Assembly (NCBI GenBank): GCA_028571685.1
Contig: CM053141.1
Span: 137,110,833-137,174,832 of the forward strand
Direction of reading: 5' to 3'
Source of the DNA: Heterohyrax brucei
Taxonomy: Eukaryota; Chordata; Mammalia; Hyracoidea; Procaviidae
DNA: 64,000 nucleotides
Every line of letters begins with the position of its first letter. The stretch's first letter is position 1. The translations under genes and the position numbers were made by a program. The notes under the pieces are model-generated. The model did not search any database. It was not told the origin of the DNA and saw nothing but the letters and a program-made list of their open reading frames with translations. Of the stretch, positions 43,141 to 54,740 are shown one piece after another.

Positions 43141-44100
43141 TCAATGAAATTCCCAACCAGTCTGAGGCTGCATCCTGAATTCACCCCAGTCCCCAAGTGA
43201 CACAATACAAATGAAATGGAACTCTTCATCCCCTTCTACAAATTCCCCAGGTAGCCTTTATAGCAGGATGAGTTATGGACCAGCTGAGAGATTCAGAAGC
43301 TCAACGCTTTGTCCCATGCTTGTTTTGTTACATGTGACACGTTGAGTGTGTGAGGATCTGGAATAAATTACAATTTGCTCTAGGTTTTAAGCAGCAAGTA
43401 TTTTATGTAAAGGAGTCCTTCTTCGTGGAGGAGGGCAGGGGTAAATTTTGACTCTTTTCAGGAGTAACAGCATCCTATGTGCGTGACTGCTAAGGCCACC
43501 CTGTGCCTATTGAAATGCTGGGCACGTTGCCCACATCCATTGTACAAGCGTTCTTTTTGGCACCCTTCCTTACAAGCTGAATGCTGTAATGTGACAGGTG
43601 CAAGGGTAGACCGTGCTGGCGCAGTGTCTGACTGTTTGAACGTCTGAGACTTTCTACCTGACAGGATTTACCCAGCCGTGATGGATGGTGGCTAGAGAAC
43701 AGGAAAGAGAAAGGGAAGTGAGAAGGGAAACTAACTGTATTACACCATGGGGGTCTGTAAAATGCCCACCTATGAAACCATACGAGGAGCTCAATATCTG
43801 ACAAGAGTTGAGGGAATTAAAAGTAATTTGATTACAGGTGCTCAACCGGCATTCATTTTCCTCTTATTATCTGAGAACCCTCCCTTGAGAGAGAGCACTA
43901 ACCTTCAAAAGCAGCAGATGAATGGCTCTATTAAAAGCGCTCTAGTTTGTTCATGGCTCTGTACATCTAACCATTTTATGAACCCAGTGGAATTGTAAAT
44001 ATGAAACAGAAGAGAGGAAATGTCTTCCTCAAACAGTGTACAGATGACTATATCTGTCTTTAGTGATTTGTAATCCTGAAAGAGAGTACAAACATGGAAA
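43141..44100. other. Repeat-free stretch, possible conserved non-coding DNA
   Basis: There is no repeat in this near-1 kb segment and it is less AT-rich than its flanks. 'aataaattacaatttgctc' at 43,360 and 'caaaagcagcagatgaatggctctattaaaagc' at 43,905 have a conserved-element look. Open frames of 63-104 codons on both strands (43,490-43,998) overlap one another, so none is persuasive. Conservation was not measured. Confidence 0.25.
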
Positions 44101-46009
44101 CAAAAAAATGATGTAGAATCCTGGTGATACAGGCTCCCACCCCCTCATGTCCCCACTGTGGATAGTTTCCTTAAAGGTCAAACATTGTACTACTCTGTGA
44201 CATCAAACTGTGATAGTTTCTTATAAAAGAATGATAATTTATAAAAGCTTGGTTTTAAGGAATTTGCTGTTGATGTCTAAATATATATGGTTCATTTTAA
44301 TTTCAGTTAAAAATAAATCCCTTGATATTTTTTGATATCTACTTTCAAACACAGTTTGTGCACAGTAGTACTAGATATGAGGGGAATACATCAAACCCAA
44401 GTTAACTCATAAATAAATCTCACTACTTTACTTTTAATGAAACCACATGACAATACTAACTTTCTCTCCTCTAGTGAAAAGCAGGATGAATGAAATTCAT
44501 TTGAAACTGTATCTCTGATATTGGTATTACTCTTAGATGATCTAATCTTTATTTTTTAAAAAAAGGAAGTAAATGTTCATTAGTACAAAGACTAGTTTAA
44601 TAACTTATTTTGGTGCATCAATGAGGAAAACATATTAATGTCTACACTATCTTTTTAATTAAAAGAGCAAAATATTAGATATAAATGTATAAAATGTAAA
44701 AAGACATTCAAAGAACCAAGAAATTCAGGAATAATAATACACATGATATTATTTTAATCACCTAGTAAATGAATAATTTTGGAAGCTCGTTTATTCTTTT
44801 AGTCAAATCTTGAATGAGTAAAAATTAGCACTTTATAACCTTAGTAATAGGAGGGTGAAAGGAAAGTCTCCTTCTTTTACAAAAATGCATTAACTATATG
44901 TTAATTATAAAACATCACATAAATCCATAAACTATAAAATCTGGTATGAATGTACATACATACATACATCCAAATTAATATACCATAAATTGACAACTAT
45001 TAAAAAAAAAAGAAGGAAAAAAATTTAAGTCTATTTCCTAATTTTATTGTTCAAAACAAAATACTTTGAAACTTCCTGGAGTTTCTTCAGAATTTGAAAT
45101 ATCTTATTTAAATATTTTAGAAATACATAAAAATTGAGAATGACTACTATTGTTTTTTTTCCCAAAGAATTACATCTATCTTCAAAAACCATGAGAATTC
45201 TTAGAAAGTTTAAAAGTAGGTTCTGAGTTTAAAACATCAGCAAGAATATCTGTCTTATGCACTTGGCTTTTGGCTTGGCATGCTCATATATAAATTGCAA
45301 ACTATTTTTATCATTAGGTACAACAAACCAGACTTAAAAGTTTTTATTACATGAGTCAGATCTGACTCGACGGCACTTGGCTTGGCATTATTATTTTTTG
45401 GCTTATATAACCTACCTATAACTGAAGAAGCAGGAAGCATTGATGTTGCAGCTCTAAGTTTATAGGTAATGTTTCCAGCCCCTAAAGATAAATAAAAATC
45501 ACATTAATAAAAAGAAATACTGACAATAAAAGACAATGGCAATGAAAAATTTAAAAAATTAAAAAAGAAGAAAATCTTCAATTCAGTATCATAACTAACT
45601 TAAGAAAGAGTCATGAGAATAAAATCCTGTAAGTTAGAGATTACATGTAAATTTAATATTAAAAATTGTTTGGTATCTGGTTTGTTGTAACTTGAATAAG
45701 TAGGAATTCAGGGACTATCTGAACTCTAATATGTCTTCTGGAAAATCTCAGTCAGGAAAAATATGACAGATCTACATTTAGTTGTATAGTTAGCCCCGTC
45801 CTATAAAGGAAAGTCAGTAACAAAACTAGTCTGGACTGTTATACACATAGGCATAGAGGAGATGTGCACAGGAATTTATATGTACATTTAGTAATAGTTT
45901 CTTTACTCTTTGCTAGAGAAATCTAAATTTAATTGATTAATGAATAATTTAATACTCTGGAAGAAACACTGCTCTACAAATATTCATATTCTTTCTTATG
46001 ATTCCCCAG
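44101..46009. other. AT-rich stretch with two AfroSINE tail remnants
   Basis: Mostly unique AT-rich sequence. 'cacttggcttttggcttggca' at 45,260-45,280 and 'gagtcagatctgactcgacggcacttggcttggca' at 45,353-45,387 are 3' tails of AfroSINEs whose bodies are gone. No gene seen. Confidence 0.5.
45333..45390 (+). repeat. AfroSINE 3' tail remnant
   Basis: 'catgagtcagatctgactcgacggcacttgg' is the end of an AfroSINE in plus orientation without body or head. Confidence 0.75.
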
Positions 46010-46250
46010 TTTCTAGCAGTATGGTGGACTTATGTGACTAGACTTAGTCAGTGGACTATGTCCAGATGTGACGAGCATCATTTTTGACTCAAAGTTTGCA
46101 GGTGGATGGAAATTCTCGCTTAATTCTCTTTCTCTGCCATAGCTACTGATAACATTCCAGATGACACAGCCTTGGTCATTCTGAACTCCTGAGTGACCAC
46201 ATGGGGAAAAGAGTCCTTCCATAGCATTCATTAAGTAGAATCAATGAAAA
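46010..46250. repeat. Possible old repeat, unassigned
   Basis: 'gatgtgacgagcatcatttttgac', 'tctctgccatagctactgataacattccagatg' and 'gaactcctgagtgaccacatgg' have the word order of a decayed mammalian interspersed repeat. The family is unknown to me. Confidence 0.3.
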
Positions 46251-46324
46251 ATTAACTTCTTATTGTTATTTACTGCCATTCCAGGGATAATTTGTATTGT
46301 AACATAACCTTGACTATCCCAATA

Positions 46325-46765
46325 TTATGAATTTAATTGTTCCACCAAAAGGTTTCTTTAAGTCCTAATCTTGACCTGGAAATGTGACCTTCTTTGGAAA
46401 TAAAGGCTTCCTTTAAGATGTTATCCGTTAAGTTTATGACGTCATACTGGAGTAGGATGGGTCTCATCCCTTAAAAGTGGTATCTTATAAAGGAGAGAAC
46501 AGATAGTGGGACACAGTCACATAAAGGGAAGATGCCATCTGAAAATACACTGGTGAGCCAAGGAATGCTAAGAAACAACTGGGGCTACCTAAAACTGTAG
46601 AGAAAAAGATAACTCTTCCACCACAGTGGACAATGACAGTATAGCACTGCCTATGCCCTGAATTTGAATTTTTAGCCTTCAGAATTTTGAGACATTAAGT
46701 TTCTGTTCTCTAAAGCCACCCACTTTATTGTATTCTGTTACAGAAGTCCCAGGAAATAAATACAC
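46325..46765 (+). repeat. MLT1/MST-type MaLR LTR
   Basis: 'tatgaatttaattgttccacc', 'aggtttctttaagtcctaatc', 'gaaatgtgaccttctttggaaataaagg' and 'ccctgaatttgaatttttagccttcagaa' follow the MLT1/MST LTR in order, ending 'tctaaagccacccactttattgtattctgttacag'. It is an old solo LTR with no internal part. It is related to, but clearly older than, the lineage-specific LTRs at 9.7, 15.5 and 62.3 kb. Confidence 0.75.
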
Positions 46766-47009
46766 CCAGCTAGTAGAAACACCTTTATATTCACAGAGTT
46801 TAGAGAATCATGAGTCATCACTGCATTAAAAACATCTTTTTACTCAAGTTGATGCCAAATAAATTCCTATGTCTCTGTATGTTATGGCTAAAATTTTTAA
46901 ATGGGCTGCATGTCAAATTAAACTTTTCATTTTTCAGCACCTTCTGAATTGCCAAAAACTCCTACTAGGCACTTACTATTTGGAATTATAAAAACAGAGA
47001 TGATTAGTT

Positions 47010-47650
47010 AAGCATGAGACATATTGAGTGAGATATGGGACTGTTATGAGGGATTGATTTATGTGATAAATATTGATCAAGCAACTGCTCAGTCAATATT
47101 TGCTAAGATAAGTGCCAAAAACTTACTTCAGTATTGTGGACACAATAGTGAGAAGAAAACAGATTGGGTTGCTATTCCACTCTGGTCATTGAGAAACATA
47201 AATAAAATTACACAAATAAACCAAAAGTCACAACTATGATAAATGAAATACAGTTTAAGGTTACTGTGAAATGAATATACTGAGAGAGATTCTTTTGAGG
47301 ACTCTCTTGAAGAGCTAAATATTGTACTGAAATAGGAAAACATAAAAAGGAGGAGTCATTCAAATCAGTGGGCTCAGTACATTCAAAGGACTGAGTTGAG
47401 AAGAATCATGTTTGGATGAAATAGAAGGACACCATGGTTGCAACAGAAGAACTAGAGGAAGAGTTCAGAAATATAAGCAAAGAGGGGACTGAGCTTACAG
47501 AGCTTTCTAAAATGCATGACAAGTATTTTGTTTATTATCTTAAAAGCAATACAAGTCACCAAGAATTTTTACTTTGAAAGGAAGAGCTACCATCAGAATT
47601 GCTTTGAAAAAGGAAAAGATCAATTTGCTTCCAATTGGAAGAGACAGAAG
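47010..47650 (+). repeat. Second copy of the unassigned old mammalian repeat
   Basis: 'gacacaatagtgagaagaaaacag', 'ctattccactctggtcattgaga', 'gaggaagagttcagaaatataagcaaag' and 'tggaagagacagaag' parallel the element at 902-1,652 in order, with heavy divergence. The family is not assigned. Confidence 0.35.
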
Positions 47651-47659
47651 TAAAACAGG

Positions 47660-48372
47660 AAGAGCAGCTAGGACAAGACTGTTTCTGTGGTAAAGGGACA
47701 ACATTCATATTATATTGTAAGTTTTCCAAAGTGGCCTCTCTTTTTACCTTCACACCAAAGATGTACGAGTGTTGAAGATTCTCCATGTCTACACCAACAG
47801 TTATTATTATCTGTCTTTTCTATCAGAGCCAGCCTGGTGGATGTAACATGGTACCATTTTGTGGTGTTAATTTGCATGGAAATTTGTATTAATTGGCAGA
47901 GCGAGCCAGCCAAGTGCCGAGATGAATGAACAAAATGTTGTAAATTCATGAAATGGAATACTTTTCAGAAATAAAAGGAAATAAATGATAACAGAATACA
48001 TTAGGAATGAACTTGAATGAAAGAAGACAGATACAAAAGACTGCATATTATATGGTTCCATTTATATGAAGTGTCCAGAAAGGCCAAGTTTATGTAAAGA
48101 CAAAGTAAGTCAGTGGTTGTCAGGGACTGAGCTTGGGAATAGGTAATAATGCCTTCATATAGGTGTGACGATTCTCTCTGAGGTGATATAAATAACCTAA
48201 CTCTTGACTGTGATTATAGTTGTGTAACTCTCTAAATTTACTAAAATCATTGACTTGTACATTTAAAATGGGTGAATTTTATAGTATGTGAATTATTCCT
48301 CAATACATTTTTTACAAGCAAGGTAATAAAAATGCTCTGTTATCTGAAAAAGTCAAAAAAAAAAAAAAAAGA
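47660..48372. repeat. L1 LINE with 5' inversion and A-tail
   Basis: Bases 47,690-47,880 are L1 ORF2 3' sequence on the minus strand ('ttccaaagtggcctctctttttacc', 'ttctccatgtctacaccaacag'). Bases 47,930-48,315 are the L1 3' end on the plus strand ('ttcatgaaatggaatacttttcagaaataaaagg', 'ttgtacatttaaaatgggtgaattttatagtatgtgaat'). An A-run lies at 48,356-48,372. The minus-then-plus order with a 3' tail is the signature of twin-primed 5'-inverted L1 insertion. It belongs to an older L1M-type family, not to the elephant-specific L1s nearby. Confidence 0.85.
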
Positions 48373-48397
48373 ATAGATGGAAAAAAATCAAAAACTG

Positions 48398-48980
48398 CAG
48401 GCAAGATGATGTTTTAATCTAATTATTCATTCACTGTACCAAAAACAATTGGGTGATGTTCAACCATCATGAGAGGTATTACATAAACAAGAACTGATAG
48501 TAATGAAGGAGTAAATTCAGACTACACTGAAGACATTGGTGAAAAGCAAGGCTCCAGTAACTGAAAGAATATCAACTGAGATATTTCAACAAATGGATGT
48601 AGTACTGGAGGTGCTCGCTCATTTATACCAAGGAATTTTGAACGACTGCTACCTGGCCAACCCACTGGAAAAAAAATTCCATATTTGTGACCATTCCCAA
48701 GAAAGATGATTCAAAAGAATGCAGAATCATTAACATCATATGCCAATAAATTTTTGCTGAAAATTGTGCAAAAGTGGTTGCAAGAGTACACTGACACGAA
48801 GCTGCCAGAAATTCAAGCCAGATTCAGAAGAGAATGTAAAATAAGGGATATCACTGCTAACACCAGATAGATCTTGGCTGAAAGCAGAGAATACCAGAAA
48901 AATGTTTACTTGTATTCTACTGCCTCTGCAAATACATTTGACTGTGTAAAACATAACAAATTATGGACATTACCCCAAAT
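48398..48980 (+). repeat. RTE (BovB-like) LINE, reverse transcriptase part
   Basis: The plus strand encodes a decayed RT N-terminal half: 'LPGQPTG', 'PKKDDSKECRIINIICQ', 'DTKLPEIQARFRREC' and 'ILAESREYQKNVYLYSTASANTFDCVKHNKLW'. These match RTE motifs (PKxxxxKExxNYRxI, LPxxQAGFRxGRG, FxDxxKAFDCVxHxKLW). The first palm aspartate motif (KAFDCV) is altered to NTFDCV. Both 5' and 3' ends of the element are missing. Confidence 0.85.
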
Positions 48981-49075
48981 GGAAATTCCTAAATACTTAA
49001 TTGTGCTCATAATAAAGCACTTCATACCAACATAGTTGAGGAGAAATCAGATAAAAGAATTTTTTTTTAATGAAG

Positions 49076-51062
49076 AAATACTAAAGATTATGTGGGACTA
49101 TATCTAAGGAAGAATAACCTATGAGTGACTGGAATACCAGAACAGTGGGGATAATAGGAAATACAGAGAGAACTGTTGATGATTTATTGGCAGAAAACTT
49201 TCCCTGATATCACAAAAGGTGAGAAGATATCTACCCAAGATGTTCACTGAACTCCACACAAGGTAGATGCAAAGTAAATAAATAATGACACCAAGACATA
49301 TTATAATCACAGTTACCAAAAACAAGGATAAAAAGAGAATTTTAAGAGTGATTAGGAATAAATGAAAAATAATCTACATAGAATAGTCGATAAGACTAAG
49401 CTCAGACTACTCAGCAGAAAGGCAATGAAATGACATGTATAAAACTGTGAAGGAAAATAATTGCCAGGAAAGAATTATATACCCAGTATAAGTGTCTCAA
49501 CTATGATGGCAAAATTAGGACATGTACAGATAAACAGAAATTTAGGGATATTTCAAAAATCAAATCAAAACTGCAAAAAATAGTAAGAGAAGTCCTTTGG
49601 TTATAAAATCAGTAACATCAGATAACAACTCAAGAACAGAGTTCAGGACAGAGTGACCACATATCAACCCAGATAGAGAAATCACAAAAATAGAGCAAAA
49701 ACACTAAAAATAGGGAAACTGAGATGTCATTGTATAAAAGATGACAACATTACAACACCAGAAGGACTAAAATATTGTAATGACTGATTTTTCATATGGA
49801 GAAGGTGACAAGGTGACATGAAGAAATAAACTACTGGTTTAAACTTAGGGAAAAAAAGGAAAATATTAAGATAAACACAAAGAAAACTAACAAATCATAA
49901 TCATAAAGGAAACCAACATTTCAAAATAAAAATCAAGGACAACATAAGGACTCCACAAATACAAAATCAGTAACAAGAAAAATGAAAAGAAAATACATAA
50001 GGAAAATGACTTGACACAGAAAATTAAATGAAACAAAGAAATGGTGAGCAATATACACACACAAAAGACATCAAAATGAAAGCAATAAACTCAAATGTCT
50101 CAATAATTAGGCTAAATGAAATCACTTAATATACCAATAAAGAGACAGAGAATGGCAAAACAAGTAAAAAAATAATTTTGAAAATGATCTGTCTACATGC
50201 TGCCTACAAGAGATTCACCTTAGATTTAAAGACACAAACTAAAACTCAAAGGATGGGGAAAAAATACATCAAACAAACAGCATTCAAAAAAGAGTAGGAG
50301 TGGCAATATTAATTTGTGATAAAATAGACTTTAAAGTGAAATCTGCTACAATGGATAAGGAAGGACGCTACATAATGATTAAAGGATCAATATAGCAGGA
50401 TATAACCACATTACATACACAATGATGGGGCTTCTAAATGTATAAAACAAACTCTGACATTCTTGAAAAAAGAAATAGACAACTCCACAGTAAGAGTAGA
50501 AGACTTAAACATACCACTTTTGGTAAAGGACAGAACATCCAGAAAGAAGCTCAAAAAAAGACAGAGATGATCTAAATGCTACACTCAACCATCATGACCT
50601 CATAGACATATATGGAATACTCCACCAACAGCAGCCAAGAACATTTTCTTTTCCAATGCATATGGAAAATTCCACAGAATGGATCACATATTAGGCTTTA
50701 AAGCAAGCCTTAACAGAATCCAAAGTAATAAAATATTACAGAGCATTTTTTCTGACCATAAAAGTAGATATTAATAACAGAAACAGCAGAGAAATAACAT
50801 CAAAAATTAGAGCAGAACTAAAGGAATTAGAGAATAGAAAAATAATGGAAAGATTTAACAAGACCAAAAGTTTGTTTCCTGAAAAAAAATCAACAAAATA
50901 GATAAAACATTTGACAAAATGACAAAAGAAAACCAGGAGAGGAAGCAAATAACTCAGACAAGCAACAAGATGGAAGATGTCACAAAAGACCTAGACGAAA
51001 TTTAAAAAATCAGAATACTCAAAAAACTGTAATCTAGTAAACTTGGAAACCTAGAGAAAATG
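49076..51062 (+). repeat. L1 LINE copy 1: ORF1 3' part to ORF2 endonuclease/linker
   Basis: Plus-strand L1. Bases 49,150-49,640 are ORF1-like ('AENFPDITKGEKIST', then the spacer). Bases 50,190-50,760 are the ORF2 endonuclease domain in broken frames ('CLHAAYKRFTLDLKTQTKTQRMGKKYIKQTAFKKE-EWQY', 'KIDFKVKSATMDKEGRYI', 'RMDHILGFKASLN'). Bases 50,800-51,050 form the linker ('RAELKELENRKIMERFNK', 'LTK-QKKTRRGSK'). It is heavily degraded, and it ends where L1 copy 2 begins. 5' and 3' ends are both missing. Confidence 0.85.
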
Positions 51063-51427
51063 AAAAAAAAAAAAGCAATAAACTCTGGATAAAACTGTAA
51101 CACAGAAATTACCCACGGCTTCAGAAGGCCCCCAAAAGAAACAACCAAAGAATTTCACAGATGAAGAAACCTTTCTGAAGATATCAGAAGGTGAATACAG
51201 AAGGATTATATATAGATCCTTCCTAGACCTTATACAAAATGCAGGAGAGCAAAACAAAAAACTAAGCAAGCTGTTTGATCTGATCCAATACTAGTACTCT
51301 GAAATCCAACAGATCAAGAACAAAATCAAAGAGATAGAAACTTCAATTCAAAGCCAAGAAAACAGAATGGAACAAATGGAAAATAGACTTTCAGACTTGG
51401 AAGACAGAGCTACTGACTCCAGCATCT

Positions 51428-52123
51428 ATGAGGAGAAATCAGAAAAAAAGAAACAAGAAAAATGAAGAAGCATTAAGAAGCATATGGGGCTCTATTAAGA
51501 AGAACAATCTAGGATTAACTGCAGTTCCTGAACAAGGCGAGACACCTGAGAACACAGAGAGTATAGTTGCTGAGCTGATGACAGAAAACTTGTCAGAAAT
51601 TATGAAAGAAGAGAATATAGCTATCCAAGATGCATATCAAATGCCACTCAATACAGATCTCAAAAGAAAGACTCCAAGACATATAATCAAGCTTAACAAA
51701 ATGAAACAGAAACAGAAATTCTTAAAGGCAGCAAGACTCAAAGCAAAGCTAACATTCAGAGGGAAACCCTGTAGGCTTTTGTGGGACTTATCAGCTGAAA
51801 CGATGCTGGTGTGGAGACAGTGGCATGGCACATTCAAAGCCTTGAAAGAGAAGAAATTCCAACCAAGAATTAAATATTCTGCAAAACTATCTTTCAAATA
51901 TGAAAAGGAAATTAAGACATTCACAGCTAAACAGAAACTCAGAGACTTTGTAGAAACCAAACCAAAGCTGCAAGAACTATTGAAAGAGTCTCTTAGCTTA
52001 GAAGAACAAAATTTTAGAAGCATATACAGGACACATCACCCAGAAACCTACTCAGTTAGGGAAGGCTCCAGACTCAATCAAACCTATAACAGTGAAAGAA
52101 ATGATCCAGTGATCATATCATGA
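51428..52123 (+). pseudogene. L1 ORF1 (RRM and C-terminal domain), partial
   Basis: A 231-codon frame. Residues 20-55 resemble the ORF1p entry 'NLGLTAVPEQGETPENTESIVAELMTENLSEI', and residues 78-112 hold 'LKRKTPRHIIKLNKMKQKQKFLKAARLKAKLTFRGKP' (end of the RRM). Residues 113-195 are the C-terminal domain 'LWDLSAETMLVWRQWHGTFKALKEKKFQPRIKYSAKLSF...IKTFTAKQKLRDFVETKPKLQELLKESL'. These motifs line up with mammalian L1 ORF1p. The coiled-coil (QSQENRMEQMENRLSDLEDRATD) is encoded just upstream, at 51,340-51,425, but is cut off by a frameshift. In life ORF1p trimerises and coats L1 RNA; this copy cannot. Confidence 0.9.
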
Positions 52124-52425
52124 AAACTATGATGTCATCATAATAAAAAGAGGCATGCACTAAGCATTATAGTCTTTCCATATGGAGAGGAAAATGATAA
52201 TAACGGTAGTAAATGAAATTGGGTTTATACATACTTTATTAATGGGGATCATAGGGTCACACATAAAGCACAATAAAGATGCAACATATCAAATCAAGAA
52301 AGATAATGCAGGAGTCTCAACAACCATAAAACCAACCCTAAAAAATGTGAAAAATCAACTTACAAAGAAGAAAGGCCAAGAACAGATTAATAAGAACAGA
52401 GAAAACATCACATTGACATATCACA

Positions 52426-53148
52426 ATGACAACATTAAACACGTACCTATCAATAATTACATTGAATGTGAATGTATTGAATGCTCCAGTAAAGAGACAT
52501 CGAGTGACATCTTGGATCAAAAGACACAACCCATCCATATGTTGTCTACAAGAAACTCGCCTTAAAGATAGGAACAAATTGAAAATTAAAGGATGGAAGA
52601 ATATATATCAAGCTAACAGCACACAAAGAAGAGCAGGTGTGGCAATTCTTATCTCAGATAAAATAGATTTTAATGTAAAATCCACCATCATGGACAAGGA
52701 TGGACACTATTTATTGCTGAAAGATTCAATAGACAAGCAGGACTTAACAATATTAAACATTTCTGCACTTAATGTTAGATCACCTAAATACATCAAAGCA
52801 ACACTGACTACACTCAAAAAGGAGAGAGATCACTCCGTAATAATAGTGGGAGACTTTAACACTCCACTCTCAATATTGGACAGATTGTCTGGAGAAAAGC
52901 TCAATAAAGACACAGAAGACCTTATTACCACAATTAACCAACTAGACCTCATTGATGTATACAGTACTTTCCATGCATCCATGAACAATTGCACCTTCTT
53001 CTCCAGTGCACATGGAACATTGTACAGAATAGACCATGTGTTGGGACATAAAGCAATTCTCAACAAAATCCGTACCACTGAATTAATGCAAAGCATTTTC
53101 TCAGATCATAAAGCTATAAAAGTCAAAACAATAGCAGAAAAAAGATAG
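52426..53148 (+). pseudogene. L1 ORF2 endonuclease domain, open frame
   Basis: 240 codons covering the apurinic/apyrimidinic-type endonuclease of L1 ORF2p. Catalytic positions are recognisable: 'ITLNVN' (residues 9-14), 'CLQETRL' (39-45), 'VGDFNTPL' (near 143-150), 'RIDHVLG' (near 202-208) and 'FSDHKAI' (near 226-232). The substitution 'NVNVLNAP' (consensus NVNGLNAP) is close to the active site. The domain nicks target DNA in active L1s. A frameshift or stop follows at 53,148, so no complete ORF2p can be made. Confidence 0.92.
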
Positions 53149-53234
53149 AAAGTGGAACTCATGGAAACTGAACAACATCTTGCTCAAAGAAACCATGAGT
53201 TATAGAAGAAATAAAGGATGAAATAAATAAATTT

Positions 53235-53651
53235 ATGGATTCCAACGAGAATGAAAACACTTCCTACCAGAACCTATGGAATACAGCCCAAACAGTGTTC
53301 AGAGGTCAGTTTATCTCCAGAAATGCACACATCAGGAAGGAAGAAAGAACCCAAACCAAAGAACTAACCATACAGCTTGAAAAAGTAGAGAGAGAACAAC
53401 ATAGGAACCTCTCAGGCACCAGAAAAAAAATAGATCATAAGATTAGAGTAGAACTAAATGAATTAGCGAATAGAATAATTGAAAAAAATGAAAAGATCAA
53501 CAGAATTGACAAACCATTGGCTAAACTTACTAAAGAAAAACAGGAAAGGAAACAAATAACCCAAATAAGAAATGAGAGAGGAGTTGTCATAACAGATCCA
53601 ACAGAAACCAAAAATATCATAACAGAATACTACGAAAGTCTACAACTATAG
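53235..53651 (+). pseudogene. L1 ORF2 linker between endonuclease and RT
   Basis: 138 codons: 'DSNENENTSYQNLWNTAQTVFRGQFISRNAHIRKEERTQTKELTIQLEKVEREQ' and 'RIEKNEKINRIDKPLAKLTKEKQERKQITQIRNERGVVITDPTETKNIITEYYESLQL'. These match the region after the L1 endonuclease, up to 'I..yYe.LY'. It belongs to L1 copy 2. Confidence 0.88.
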
Positions 53652-53899
53652 TCTATTCTATAACAAATTTGAAAACCTAGAGAAAATGGATAAATTCCTT
53701 TATTCATATCACCTACAAAAATCATCACAAGGTGAAGCAGAACACCTTAGTAAACCCATCACAAATGAAGAGATTGAAAAAGTCATCCAAAAGCTACCAA
53801 CCAAAAAAAGCCCAGGCCCAGACGGCTTCACCGCAGAATTCTACTAAGCTTTTAGAGAAGTTATCTCCAGTATTACTGAGACTATTTCACAGTATAGAT

Positions 53900-54297
53900 C
53901 TCCCTGAGATCTCCACTAAAAGACTGCAATTGATGGTTCTGGGACCTTGGAGTTCCCCTGTGAGCTTGACCACTGGCCCTGATGCTGCCCCTGTCCATAA
54001 ATCATAATGGAAGTCAACTCTTCAGAAAGGAATGGATTGGACTTGGCAACACAGAGTGACCATATCATGTGTGCACTTTATGGTTCTATGCATCCATAGG
54101 ATGTCATCCTGCTGACCTCTTACTGGAGGAGGGGGAGTGGGTGGAGAGGAGGGGGTAGGAGATTGTTGGGAGAATAAGACATGTATGAGTGGAGAGGGAG
54201 AGTGTGCTGTCACCAGGCAGGGAGAGCAGTGGGAGCTGCATATAAGTGGTCATTCAAATTTATATGAGAATGTATATTTTCACTCAATCATAAAAAA
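53900..54297 (+). repeat. Nested L1 3' UTR end inside ORF2 of L1 copy 2
   Basis: The run from 'gagatctccactaaaagac' to 'tcataaaaaaaaagaaaa' is the reverse complement of 39,734-40,125, the 3' UTR of the minus-strand L1. It is therefore an L1 3' end in plus orientation ending in an A-tail. It interrupts the host ORF2 between HSI(E) and [18 protein letters not shown]. About 40 residues of ORF2 expected at that point are missing, so the insertion was accompanied by a small target deletion or joined an earlier one. Confidence 0.88.
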
Positions 54298-54518
54298 AAA
54301 GAAAATTACAAACAAATATCACTCATGAACTTAGATGCAAAAATCCTCAACAAGATTCTAGCCAATATAATTCAACAACTTATTAAAAAAATAATTCTCC
54401 ATGACCAACTGGGACTCATACCACAGATGCAGTAATGGTTCAGCATTAGAAAGAGAACCAGTGTAATCAATCACGGAAATAAAAGAACCACATAATTTTA
54501 TCAACTGATGCAGAAAAG

Positions 54519-54740
54519 GTGTATGACAAAATACAACACCCATTCATATTAAAAATTCTCAGCAAAATAGGAAAAGAAGGGAAATTCTTCAACATAATAA
54601 AGCGCATTGACACAAAGTCAATAGCCAACAACATCTTGAATGAAGGGAGTCTGATAGCATTCCCCTTGAGCACGAGAACCAGACAAGGATGCTCTTTGTC
54701 ACCACTTTTATTCAACACTGTGCTGGATGTTCTAACTTGA
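54519..54740 (+). pseudogene. L1 ORF2 reverse transcriptase fragment
   Basis: A 73-codon frame: '[71 protein letters not shown]'. It covers L1 RT motifs from KAFDKIQHPF (here VYDKIQHPF) to [12 protein letters not shown]. It is followed by the degraded catalytic box near 54,800. It belongs to L1 copy 2. Confidence 0.88.

Noticed and set aside
43490-43998. Open frames on both strands in a repeat-free tract
   Set aside because: Three frames overlap on opposite strands; none has a recognisable motif. Retained only as possible conserved non-coding DNA.
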